Assembly: GCA_963769605.1 (NCBI GenBank)
Contig: CAVYML010000009.1
Span: 868,001 to 932,000 of the forward strand
DNA: 64,000 nt
From: Fen-1254 sp963769605
GTDB taxonomy: Bacteria; Bacteroidota; Ignavibacteria; UBA10030
Reading direction: 5' to 3'
A program made the translations under genes and the position numbers. The notes under the pieces were generated by a model. That model was not told the DNA's origin. It did no database searches and saw only the letters and a list, made by a program, of their open reading frames with translations. Position 1 is the stretch's first letter; every line of letters starts with the position of its first letter. Of the stretch, positions 34,042 to 42,833 are shown piece after piece.

Positions 34042-34257
34042 TTATCCAAAAAAATCTAGAAATCGATTCGCCCTATAGAACCAAATAAAATTCCAGAATA
34101 AAATTTCTGGGAACCTCTTTGCCTCTTCTGTTCCACCTATGTCCAAGTAGAAAGATTTTAGAGCCTCTATGTAAGATTTAAATGGTTGAGGCTCATTTCG
34201 AGACCGTAAAGAAAAGCGCACCCACTTGAGCTCTTCTACACCGTTAAAGGTAGGCAA
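34042..34257 (-). CDS. Small hypothetical protein
   Basis: The 71-residue frame begins MPTFNGVEELKWVRFSLRSR and ends RFPEILFWNFIWFYRANRFL. The aromatic-rich C-terminus has a decayed copy at 10793-10890. It might be the tail of a longer lost protein. There is no ribosome site worth noting. The rest of the 33705-34635 stretch holds only the attC-like remnant, this frame and a terminator hairpin. Confidence 0.35.
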   Translation of the reverse strand: MPTFNGVEELKWVRFSLRSRNEPQPFKSYIEALKSFYLDIGGTEEAKRFPEILFWNFIWFYRANRFLDFFG

Positions 34258-34391
34258 CGGCTTTATCTTGGAGGAATTGCCAGATAGCGGGGATGCGGGA
34301 TTGGCTGATTGAAATCATTAATGAAAATCAAAAATTACTAATTACGATTACGATTTGGATTTATGACAAAATGATCGTTGTCTCACACCAA

Positions 34392-34436
34392 GATAAAAAA
34401 AAAGAGCTTGATCTTTTAGAATCAAGCTCTTCTTAT
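34392..34436. terminator. Bidirectional terminator hairpin
   Basis: AAGAGCTTGAT (34402-34412) pairs perfectly with ATCAAGCTCTT (34421-34431) and is flanked by an A run on one side and T-rich sequence on the other. Confidence 0.75.
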
Positions 34437-34635
34437 AATAGAAACCCCAACCAGAAATATTAGACTGCACGGTTGAAGTTTTACGATTTATTGATTACCT
34501 TTTTCTTACATAAGCTGTTATACCTATTTAACGGTATTTAAAAAATCTTACCAAAATCTTACCATGAGACGTGGAAAGTGAAGGAAAGTTGTTAAAAAGG
34601 CGTTTGAAAAACCGCGATTTTGATTTAATTTCAAT

Positions 34636-34719
34636 GCCCGGATGGCGAAATTGGCAGACGCGCTAGCTTCAGGAGCTAGTGACCGCAAGGTCTTGGGGGT
34701 TCAAGTCCCCCTTCGGGCA
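34636..34719 (+). tRNA. tRNA-Leu (CAG anticodon)
   Basis: The acceptor stem GCCCGGA/TTCGGGC is closed with discriminator A. The anticodon stem CTAGC/GCTAG encloses loop TTCAGGA, giving anticodon CAG. There is a long class II variable arm (TGACCGCAAGGTC), and T-arm GGGGG-TTCAAGT-CCCCC. CCA is not encoded. Confidence 0.95.
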
Positions 34720-34726
34720 CAAAGAA

Positions 34727-34752
34727 AACCCCTGATAGTTCAGGGGTTTTTT
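34727..34752 (+). terminator. Terminator after tRNA-Leu
   Basis: AACCCCTGA pairs with TCAGGGGTT around TAGT and is followed by a T run, eight bases after the tRNA. Confidence 0.85.
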
Positions 34753-34805
34753 ATTCTTGACCATTTTGATTCAGTTTCAAGTTATTTTTCCTGAAGAGCA
34801 TGGGA

Positions 34806-35003
34806 CTATTTTGGGACCATCCTGAGATATATTTTCAAATTTTCAATCACATGTCGTTTGCTAATATCTCCTGCTTTCGCATAGATCATCGTCGTTTTTG
34901 TATCTGAGTGACTCATCATTTTACCGACGATCATCATATTAACTGCACAGCGATCATTTAGTTGTGAATGAAATGTCAACTGACCTGTTTCGTGCGCCGT
35001 CAT
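34806..35003 (-). pseudogene. Tyrosine recombinase (integrase) C-terminal remnant
   Basis: The 65-residue frame resembles the end of a phage-type integrase: MMSHSDTKTTMIYAKAGDIS matches the usual LGHSSIKTTQIYAK, with the catalytic Tyr present. The preceding HxxR box is damaged (TAHETGQLTFHS instead of HxARHTFAT) and the core domain is absent. It lies 87 bases from the tRNA-Leu gene, so it is likely the remains of the integrase of an island that used this tRNA as target. Confidence 0.7.
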
Positions 35004-35096
35004 ATTCTTTGTTTTTTCTTCTTGGGATTGATCATCGTTTCCCTTCCTATCCGACGATCATTCCATCAATTTGTTACTCATTCAGTAACGCTCTCT

Positions 35097-36359
35097 TTAC
35101 ATATCAAGCTTTTTCCCTTTGGTTTCAGGAAAGACCCATATCCAAGCACCGGTCAGTAAAGCAAACAATGCAGCGAGCGAGATACCGCTTCCAAGGCCGT
35201 ACTCTTTTGCAATAAGTGTAATGATAACCGGTGTAAAAAACTGAACACCGCGTGCAAGATTAAACGCCGAACCCATTGCTGTGTTACGGATTGAAGTCGG
35301 AAATATTTCAGCAAAAAGGGGGCCGTATCCGCTGAACATACCTGTTCCAAAACCAACAAGAAATATAAACACAAGTGCAAGCGAAGGATAAATAATAACA
35401 ACGTCCCACATTAATGTGATCATAATAAGGCCGATTGCCATAAAAAATGAATAGATCGAGTACGCCGGCCTTCTGCCGAGAGTGTCTGCCACATAGCCGA
35501 ACGAAAGGTATCCGGACAATCCACCCGCCTGTGCTATCAGCATCCAGATCGCCGATTTGGCAATGGTGAATTGCCGCTGCTGTTGGAGATAACCTGGCAT
35601 CCAGCTATAAGTGAACCAATATGCCGACATATCAAAGATTGCAAGGATAAGAGATTTCAAAAATATTGCCCTGTATGGGGGCGAGAATAACTGCAAAAAC
35701 TTACTCCGATGCTCTGCGGTTGCAGCTTCGGCAGAATGTGAACTTTCACCGCTCAGCCGTTTTCTTTCCAGCCATACATCAGATTCAGGCAGTCTTTTTC
35801 TAATAAAAACGACGAGCAGTGAAGGAAGAATTGAGAGAAAGAAACATAACCGCCATCCGATCACAGGTGCAGCAAATCCGCCGACTATCGATGCAAGCAC
35901 AATGCCGAACGGCGCGCCGGTCTGCATCATAGCACAGTACCTGCCGCGTACCTTAGGCGGAAAAGATTCGCCTACATATGTCTGACCAGTCGCCCACTCG
36001 CCGCCGACACCAAGGCCGGTAATGATTCGAAAGAGCACCAGCATTTCGAGCGATGAAGCGAGCCCGCAAAGGAATGTTCCAACACTGTAAATTAATATCG
36101 TCCATTGCAGTACGCTTTTTCGGCCAATGCGGTCGGAAAGAATCCCGAAGATTACACCACCGATTGCGGTTGCCGCAAGTGATGCGCCCAGGACGTACGA
36201 GAGACCGATGTTCGATAAATGAAGCTCATGGCCAATCGGAATGAGCAGGAATGAGAACAGAATAAGATCGTAGAAATCAAATACCCAGCCCGCCCAGCTC
36301 ATAAGAAGAATTTCATAGTGCTGTTTCGCGAGTTTTTCATAATCGTTCAGGAAAGTCAT
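35097..36359 (-). CDS. MFS transporter (sugar/sialate- or metabolite:H+ symporter type)
   Basis: The 420-residue protein has twelve predicted helices. The MFS loop 2-3 motif is clear (GILSDRIGRKSVLQW), as is the loop after helix 4 (RIITGLGVGGEWATGQTYVG). A second-half repeat of the motif (GYVADTLGRRPAY) follows a cytoplasmic linker (about 190-220). The GGEW-type motif is common in the SV2/MHS/sialic-acid transporter branch. Start with AAAGG upstream. It is the gene nearest the galactoside-degrading enzymes and may import released sugar (inference). Confidence 0.88.
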   Translation of the reverse strand: MTFLNDYEKLAKQHYEILLMSWAGWVFDFYDLILFSFLLIPIGHELHLSNIGLSYVLGASLAATAIGGVIFGILSDRIGRKSVLQWTILIYSVGTFLCGLASSLEMLVLFRIITGLGVGGEWATGQTYVGESFPPKVRGRYCAMMQTGAPFGIVLASIVGGFAAPVIGWRLCFFLSILPSLLVVFIRKRLPESDVWLERKRLSGESSHSAEAATAEHRSKFLQLFSPPYRAIFLKSLILAIFDMSAYWFTYSWMPGYLQQQRQFTIAKSAIWMLIAQAGGLSGYLSFGYVADTLGRRPAYSIYSFFMAIGLIMITLMWDVVIIYPSLALVFIFLVGFGTGMFSGYGPLFAEIFPTSIRNTAMGSAFNLARGVQFFTPVIITLIAKEYGLGSGISLAALFALLTGAWIWVFPETKGKKLDM

Positions 36360-37041
36360 GATATGCCTTTTATTTTGTGCATCATTATCACGCGAATAAT
36401 CCCAAGAGACGTGGACGAGAACTCATGAGTTGCAAATAGATGTAGCGAATCCGTCTTAGAATGAGACACGAATTCCCGCGGAACCGACTTTTCGTCCACG
36501 TCTCTAGTTTCCTCACGGTAGAATTTTTATACGATTCCACATCGTAATCCGTCAAGCCATGTCTGCCCTTGCTTATTTGATAGCAGATAAAATCACTGAC
36601 TTGAGTTTCAACGGGCGGCATTTCTAACTCACATTCCCTTCTGCTCCGAACAAACTTCATACCGGCATAGAGAATAAATCATAAATTAATGGTTTTCTTG
36701 GATTCATCCCTTAAGATGTCATAAAGAATACTTATGTGTTGAACCGTAAAAGAATTGCAAGGCTTATTTCGACGGGGCAGCCTATCGAAAATCCCGCCAA
36801 ATCAGGCTAATCCGGATGAATAGATAATGTTTTTCAAGATTAATGTCAAGGAATAATGCAATTGCTCAGCGTAATTTAACACAATTGATTTTTTCTCAGA
36901 CGAAAAACGACAAACAGGAATGTTCGTCCTACCGTAATTTCTTCTTTTTGGACAGCCTCTCGACGTATGGAATTTAAAACGGAGTAAAAAGCATTTACTA
37001 CTAAACACACTGAGTGACAAAACTTGTCACGTAATCGGTTT
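36360..37041. other. Intergenic region with an inverted repeat of about 100 bp
   Basis: AGAGACGTGGACGA (36405-36418) is perfectly inverted at 36492-36505, enclosing 73 bases. A frame of 90 codons crosses the whole inverted repeat and is unlikely to be real. The remainder (36510-37041) is AT-rich and shows no supported gene. Confidence 0.6.
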
Positions 37042-39255
37042 CTATTCTTCGAGTAAGAGCACCATAACTGAATTGCCTTCGATATGAATCGGAATGGATA
37101 TTGAATTATCCGCTGCTTGAAAAGTGAAAGTATTATTCGAGATTATATCCCTGATGCTTTTAATTCTGCAATCAATATTACGGACATTTATCGTTCCCGA
37201 TTTATTTCGACCTTCCGAGTTGATAATATAAACGAGAAAGGTCTTATTACCTTTATGAACTTTTAGATCAAGAAACGAATTGGTATCCGATTGAAATTCG
37301 GCATCGGGGACGACACCTGCCTGACGGGCAAGGGCAATTAAAAGTCGGTTAACCGAATTTTCGGGCTTTTCAAAGTAACTCGCTCCAAGGGGAACAGCGC
37401 TTAAGATGGCAGATCCCTTTCCATATTTATTCAGAATAATTGCAGGTTCGTCAGTACCGGTAAATGTTCCTAAGACCTCGACGTTTCCTGTCGGCCGTAT
37501 AAAATCTTTAAAATACTTTCCCTCGAAGGAATATTCTTCATTTCCATTTCGCTTATCCATCGTAACTTGAAAATATGAGTTTTTACCGACCCAGTCATTC
37601 CTTACCGCGCCAAAAAGCTCATCCAATCCTGCTCCCGGACTTTTTCTATAAGCAAAATCGAGTTCGTTTATTGTTGCTGTTCTTGCATCGGCAACGACCC
37701 ACCCGCCCTGCCGGACATATTCTTTAAGAAGATCCGCTGTCTTCTTTCTCATAACAATCTGAAAAGGCAGGTAAATAATTTTATACTGTTTTAAAGAATC
37801 AAGTGTGATTCCCCGATCAGCTCTGAGTATATCGACGGTAATATTTTTCTCAAACAGCGCTTTGAATAATCCTGCATTACTTTCGTACATAAACTTATTG
37901 GTGGCCGCTTCCGCCGACTGTTCGAGTGTCTTCAGCAGCCCGACCATGTCCATCAGTACGGCGGCTTGCGGTTTTTTGAGATGCGCTTCAAATAAAACCT
38001 TCCCGTATTGTTCCACGACCGAACCGAGTTCTTTTACGGCTTCTCCTCTCGGGGCAAGTTCTCCTGCAACATTGCACAATCCCCTCCCCAGAGACTGCCG
38101 TCCCCGCATGAAAGGTTCCCATTTCCAATAGATCATTCCTTTGCAGTCATTTGCCAATGCAGTCCATGCCAATAAAGCGACGGATTCTTTGTTTAAATAA
38201 CCATGAAGAGCAAGTCCGTTTTGCGCATTCGTGTAAATTTCCGTGAGAATATAATTTTTATTCCCGGAAGCCGACCGGACTGTACTGAATGCAAGATTAT
38301 GCAGCCAGAATGGATAGGACTCAGGATCATGCCCGCGTTCCCATCCATCGGGATAATATGAAATACCGTTGAAGTCGACATATTCCGTAAAGACCCAGTT
38401 ATCATTTGCGTAGTTTTCGAAATTGCTGAACTCTGCCCACGGTGTGCTTACCGGATTTACATTGACGGGATGCGTCGTATCGTATTTCCTCAGAGTATGA
38501 ACGAGCTCTCCGCAGAGAACGCCGTTCAGTTCATTCCTGAACATTGTCCAATCGATCTGCGGCATCGACGAATTCCAGTTATCGTTTAAGAACGGGCTTA
38601 TCTGATCCCAGTCCGAATACTCCTTTCCCCACGCAATTCTTAATTTTTGCAGCGTCCCGTATTTATTCCGGAGCCATTTTCTATATCGTTCGATCACATG
38701 ATCGGCGTCCGACCTGTAATGCGGTTCATTCCAAATATTATAAAAACTGAGTGCCGGACTTTTTCCGTACCGTCCGATGACTGCTTTAAAATATTCTTCT
38801 ACAAGCGGATAGATATTCGGATCGGCAAAGTCGACATTTTCCCGGTTATTCTTATTATTGTTTTTTTGATTGTGCTTCTCCCACATCCCTTCAATTTCCT
38901 TAAATTTCCAGATCGGGAAATAATGACTGCATTGCTCCTGTTTAAGCATCAAGGGAACAAATTTCAGCTTCGCTTCTTCGATTTTTTGGATCAGGTAATC
39001 CGTGCGTTTCCAAAAAAGCTGTTTTGTTTCCGGATCCCACTGATTCATAGGAAAAATCAAAACATGACTGATATGTGAAGCTTTCATCAAGGCGATATCT
39101 TTATCGACCTGCCGGAAGAAATCTTCGTCCGTGGGATATTCTTCGTGAAATATATTATAGACAGTGCCAACAATGATATTATCCGGCTGCTGTGCATGGA
39201 CAGTATGCACGCTCAAAAGCAATAACAAACCCGTCGCGAAGAACATCCATCCCAT
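37042..39255 (-). CDS. GH42-type beta-galactosidase, exported
   Basis: The protein has about 737 residues from the ATG at 39255 (GGAG upstream; signal peptide MGWMFFATGLLLLLSVHTVH). The TIM-barrel has the acid/base Glu in FYNIWNEPHYR (about residue 177) and the nucleophile Glu in NYILTEIYTN (about 339), with YWKWEPF after it. A trimerisation/glutamine-amidotransferase-like domain follows (DILRADRGITL, LKEYVRQGGWVVADART), then a beta C-terminal domain. GH42 enzymes split terminal beta-galactosides (some act on beta-1,3/1,4-galactan oligomers). It is the last gene of a minus-strand run that begins at 42426. Confidence 0.83.
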   Translation of the reverse strand: MGWMFFATGLLLLLSVHTVHAQQPDNIIVGTVYNIFHEEYPTDEDFFRQVDKDIALMKASHISHVLIFPMNQWDPETKQLFWKRTDYLIQKIEEAKLKFVPLMLKQEQCSHYFPIWKFKEIEGMWEKHNQKNNNKNNRENVDFADPNIYPLVEEYFKAVIGRYGKSPALSFYNIWNEPHYRSDADHVIERYRKWLRNKYGTLQKLRIAWGKEYSDWDQISPFLNDNWNSSMPQIDWTMFRNELNGVLCGELVHTLRKYDTTHPVNVNPVSTPWAEFSNFENYANDNWVFTEYVDFNGISYYPDGWERGHDPESYPFWLHNLAFSTVRSASGNKNYILTEIYTNAQNGLALHGYLNKESVALLAWTALANDCKGMIYWKWEPFMRGRQSLGRGLCNVAGELAPRGEAVKELGSVVEQYGKVLFEAHLKKPQAAVLMDMVGLLKTLEQSAEAATNKFMYESNAGLFKALFEKNITVDILRADRGITLDSLKQYKIIYLPFQIVMRKKTADLLKEYVRQGGWVVADARTATINELDFAYRKSPGAGLDELFGAVRNDWVGKNSYFQVTMDKRNGNEEYSFEGKYFKDFIRPTGNVEVLGTFTGTDEPAIILNKYGKGSAILSAVPLGASYFEKPENSVNRLLIALARQAGVVPDAEFQSDTNSFLDLKVHKGNKTFLVYIINSEGRNKSGTINVRNIDCRIKSIRDIISNNTFTFQAADNSISIPIHIEGNSVMVLLLEE

Positions 39256-39420
39256 TTTAAACTCCATGTCATGATGATTGATATTTAAAAAAATGGCGGA
39301 TATCACGATTTATTCTCTTTTTTAATTCTCCCTTAATGGGGATTTTAATCATGAAAGAATACGCTGATAAGTTACAGAAATATTCATTTTCTCCGCGCTT
39401 CGATTCTCATTATGCAGCGC

Positions 39421-39439
39421 CCGCGACGACCCGTCGCGG
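39421..39439. repeat. REP-like palindrome, copy C
   Basis: CCGCGACG-ACC-CGTCGCGG, a perfect 8-bp stem, followed by CTGCAATGG. It has the same design as 11221-11239. It lies just downstream of the beta-propeller gene stop, where it may also act in transcript processing. Confidence 0.65.
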
Positions 39440-39452
39440 CTGCAATGGTCGA

Positions 39453-40382
39453 TCAGTGCAATAGAGTGCCGTTCGGCGCCTGAGCATTCGAATCCAGTAT
39501 TTGGATGCTCGACATTGTTTTTAAGTATGTCGTATCGCTATAGATCCACAGAACTTTTTTTTCGCGTGTAACTTCGAATGCATGCGGGGCTTTCCCGAAT
39601 TGGTTATGACCCAGCCAGTTCGACAAAACTAAATTCCCGTTCGGAAGAACCTCCATTCCGGTCATAAACTTTAGTCCAATGCCTGAGAGTTCATTTTGAG
39701 ACAGCTGCCACACAATCGTTCCGCTTTTATTGACTTCAACGACCCGGGGTTCACCGTTATGATCAGAGCATGCAATGAATGTATTGCCATCCGGCAAACG
39801 GATAACAGAGTGAGGGCCTCCTTTGATTGGTATTTCCGTTACAACTTTTCCTGTAGAATCGTATTCGCATACTTTATCGAGGCCGTAATGCGCAACAAGG
39901 TAATTTCCATTCTCGAGCTTTCTGGCGTTTCTCATAAACGAATGCCCGCCGTCAATGCTGTCGGGCAGGAGTTTTATTTCTTTTGCGATTGTGCCGTCCG
40001 GCCGCACTTCCAGTAAACGCCCTGCATTGCATTCGCCGATAAACGTATTCCCGTTCGGAAGCCGCTGACATGCATAAATCTCGCTTTTCGATTCGTACGA
40101 AAAAACAACTTTCTTGTCCCGTGTAACTTCTTTGACGCCGTTGCCGGTATTGAATAAAATGTTTCCGTTCGGCAGCGCCCAGACATCGTTGCAGCGTTCC
40201 GCCGGATATTGCCATAATAATTTCCCTCCCTCCGATATGATGCAAACTATCCCCTGAGTGTAATCTGAGCAGAGAAATGTATAGCCGGCGTCTCCAGCAT
40301 GGCTTATTTGTGCCGTGGCGGGGTTGAAAAAAAACAAAATCAATGATACGATAATGCTTAGAAAGTATTTTGCCTTTTTCAT
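39453..40382 (-). CDS. Exported beta-propeller (PQQ/arylsulfotransferase-like) protein
   Basis: The protein has about 309 residues from the ATG at 40382; signal peptide MKKAKYFLSIIVSLILFFFN. Repeats of about 45 residues contain ALPNGNILFNTGNGVKEVTR, RLPNGNTFIGECNAGRLLEV, RLPDGNTFIACSDHNG, and late VLPNGNLVLSNWLG. These are the PNGN-type blades of a PQQ-like propeller. No catalytic residues for sulfotransfer are evident. It lies between the GH30-like and GH42 genes with 16 and about 150 bases of spacing, so it is likely co-transcribed. It may bind the released sugar or scaffold the enzymes (inference). Confidence 0.75.
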   Translation of the reverse strand: MKKAKYFLSIIVSLILFFFNPATAQISHAGDAGYTFLCSDYTQGIVCIISEGGKLLWQYPAERCNDVWALPNGNILFNTGNGVKEVTRDKKVVFSYESKSEIYACQRLPNGNTFIGECNAGRLLEVRPDGTIAKEIKLLPDSIDGGHSFMRNARKLENGNYLVAHYGLDKVCEYDSTGKVVTEIPIKGGPHSVIRLPDGNTFIACSDHNGEPRVVEVNKSGTIVWQLSQNELSGIGLKFMTGMEVLPNGNLVLSNWLGHNQFGKAPHAFEVTREKKVLWIYSDTTYLKTMSSIQILDSNAQAPNGTLLH

Positions 40383-40431
40383 TTTATTGTTTTCCCGAAA
40401 TACTTTATCCTTCATCTGCCCGGGGTATCCA

Positions 40432-42426
40432 TTATTTTGCGCTTACCACGCTTGTAAAAGCAAAACCGTCGATCGTAAATTTAGCTTCGCCGTCCGATAC
40501 GCGCACACGCTTGCCTTCCTCCATTCCGCGCTTGCTGTCTGTAATATAAACGCGAAGTTCCTTAACACTCGCCGGAAGGCCGGATAAATGAATAGTCCGT
40601 GATGCGCCGTTATTGACAATATGAATTACATAATTTCCGCCGGCAATATCACCGAATGCCGCGCAGTCGATTGCCTCTTTATCGCATGTGACCGGCAGGA
40701 TGAATGAACCGGGTGCAACCATCCCTAATTGTTTCAAATTCCAGAACCTCTGGGTCGGATGAAGGTTCCCTTCGGTTCGATAAATCCCGCCCCCGGTCAG
40801 CAATGAATAATCCGAGGTAAGCTGCCATTGCAGAATGGTTCTGACATGAGCTGTATTGATCGCGCGTACATAGGTATCGATTTCGTCCTGTGCAAAAGAG
40901 GGTTCTTGAAGAATATCAGGGTATCCCCAAGCCGAAGGATCTATGCCTCCTTCAGCTATAATCAATGGGACGTTTAATTCACGCGACGCATCCGCCCAAT
41001 TCGACAGCGTCCAGTTATCGCACCCCATCCATGCATGGAAAGAAATCGCGCCGATATATTTATGCGCTGCAGGATCTTCAAGAGCCGGCTGAATAAAATC
41101 TATCGTGGTTGCGTTCGAATTATCTCCAAGAAGCATTTTTGTCGTCAATTCTTTCGATGCGAGATAGGCACCGAGCTTCTTAATAAAATCAGCATGTTCC
41201 TGTCCGGTCATACGCACATTGATGCCGAGATCGGATTCGTTGAACGAGAACAGTTTCGGCTCGACGCCGTATGCCTCTTTGAGATAGACAAAATAATCGC
41301 CGAGCGACTTGATAATACTTCTCGTTTTTTTAGGATTAAGCGGGTTTCCCCATATACCGTTTTCATTCCTGAAATTCGTTTCGCCGACGATTGACCACGA
41401 GGGCGTACTCCACGCACTGAGAATAATCGGAATGTGCCGCTTGGCGAGTGTTTGCGCCATTGCCATTGCACTGCGCACACCTTCATCGATTTTTCCTGCT
41501 CTTGCCGCTTCAAGCGGATTAATGCTCTCTACCGGGTGCCAATTTCGCCACGGCATTTCAACACGTGCCCATCTTACATTTAAATTGTCCAAACAATAAT
41601 CGATCACCTGAGGGTCAAGCTCTTCATTTTGAAGACGGAAGTTCCCGCCGATACCGTCAAATTCCCGGCCCGGTTTTTGCAAATCAATTGTGATTTCAGC
41701 GGGTGTTCTATCTATGTCTCCGGAAGCTTTGACCAGAAATGTCACATCGGCGGTCTGTCCGTCTTTTGTATGTCCCGGTATGATACCGATATAAATTTTG
41801 TTATCCGCGTTTCCGAAACGCGGGTTTCCTTTCTGAATAATTATTTCAGCCGGATCTTCCGTCTTAACTTCGATCTTTCGTGCTGACGATTGGACGCGAA
41901 AACCTTTTACGGAAGCCTGCACGAGAAAATTTCTCAAGCGGAAGCCACCCGGTATTCTTCCCATTCTGCCCGGAAAAAGCAAAACCGTGTCGATAGTAGA
42001 TGCTGCTGAATCGATAAGCTGAATTTTAGAACCGGAATAGTCGTCCGCAGGAAGATCAAAACATAAAAAAACGCCGGTCAATGTTGAGTCGGCCGCCGCT
42101 TTTACTTTTATACCGATCTTCGCCGTCCCGCCGCCCATATCTTGCACTGATTCCGTAAATTCATATTTTGAAATCTCATTTGTAACTATTTGTTTATCAC
42201 CCTCTCGTATGTAATTCTGCCTCTGATCGTCTTTACCCGATTCCTTCATATCAGCCATCGATCGACCGATCAAGCATATACTCGTTGTAAATTTCATGAG
42301 CTGGCCGTCAATACGTATTCCTTTCAGATTGCCTCTTGCCGTCACTTCAGGCTGCGCAATTGAACTATTGATGCCCGGCCCGAAAAACAAAACGACTATG
42401 ATGAGAAAGAATAAAAAATATTTCAT
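40432..42426 (-). CDS. GH30-like clan A glycoside hydrolase, exported
   Basis: The 664-residue protein has signal peptide MKYFLFFLIIVVLFFGPGI. An N-terminal beta domain (25-240) precedes a TIM-barrel. The barrel starts GREFDGIGGNFRLQNEELDP and has ILSAWSTPSWSIVG. The acid/base Glu is in LFSFNESDLG (about residue 397) and the nucleophile Glu in PLIIAEGGID (about 492). A small beta-sandwich ends the chain. This is the GH30 type of arrangement (beta-glucosidase, xylanase or fucosidase/galactosidase-type subfamilies). The exact specificity is not readable; in this locus a beta-galactanase or related activity is possible. It is the first gene of the minus-strand run GH30-like, propeller, GH42. Confidence 0.7.
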   Translation of the reverse strand: MKYFLFFLIIVVLFFGPGINSSIAQPEVTARGNLKGIRIDGQLMKFTTSICLIGRSMADMKESGKDDQRQNYIREGDKQIVTNEISKYEFTESVQDMGGGTAKIGIKVKAAADSTLTGVFLCFDLPADDYSGSKIQLIDSAASTIDTVLLFPGRMGRIPGGFRLRNFLVQASVKGFRVQSSARKIEVKTEDPAEIIIQKGNPRFGNADNKIYIGIIPGHTKDGQTADVTFLVKASGDIDRTPAEITIDLQKPGREFDGIGGNFRLQNEELDPQVIDYCLDNLNVRWARVEMPWRNWHPVESINPLEAARAGKIDEGVRSAMAMAQTLAKRHIPIILSAWSTPSWSIVGETNFRNENGIWGNPLNPKKTRSIIKSLGDYFVYLKEAYGVEPKLFSFNESDLGINVRMTGQEHADFIKKLGAYLASKELTTKMLLGDNSNATTIDFIQPALEDPAAHKYIGAISFHAWMGCDNWTLSNWADASRELNVPLIIAEGGIDPSAWGYPDILQEPSFAQDEIDTYVRAINTAHVRTILQWQLTSDYSLLTGGGIYRTEGNLHPTQRFWNLKQLGMVAPGSFILPVTCDKEAIDCAAFGDIAGGNYVIHIVNNGASRTIHLSGLPASVKELRVYITDSKRGMEEGKRVRVSDGEAKFTIDGFAFTSVVSAK

Positions 42427-42833
42427 ATTGTTACCTCAATGTATTTCTAAGATTATAAGTGATTATTCAACGTGAGTTTTATATTTGTAAATTAAATTTC
42501 CGCAACGAACTTCTGCAGCCGACACCGGCCTGCCCGACTGATGCCCGCCAAAATGCGCAGCGGGTTGGCAGTCATTCAGGCGGCGGTGTCGGAGCATTCC
42601 GCGACCATCCCGAAAACATCTTCGATGTTTCCGGGACAAGCTTGTCGCGGCTACAGATGCAAAATTCATTATGAGGTAATGTATCGATTATTAAATCCAT
42701 AAAAAAGGGGGAGTATTCATTTGATTTTTAGGCAACTAATAAACAAATTTTGCTCAAACAACGGTCATAGAAAAGTAAGGGACGTTTGTTAAGATTCTGA
42801 AAAATGATCGAGTACAAACAAAAGGATTGAGCT
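42427..42833. repeat. Intergenic region with copy B of the dispersed repeat
   Basis: Bases 42471-42647 match the element at 11087-11247 (GTGAGTTTTATATTTGTAAA to GTCGCGGCTACAG). The last part differs in having an extra nested palindrome: CCGCGAC, CCCG, AACATC-TTC-GATGTT, CGGG, GTCGCGG (42599-42640). This lies between divergent genes, so it is close to the promoters of both enzyme runs. The rest is AT-rich, with AAAGGA before the ATG at 42834. Confidence 0.7.

Noticed and set aside
36388..36660. 90-codon frame upstream of the MFS gene
   Set aside because: It crosses the perfect inverted repeat and shows no family resemblance or ribosome site.
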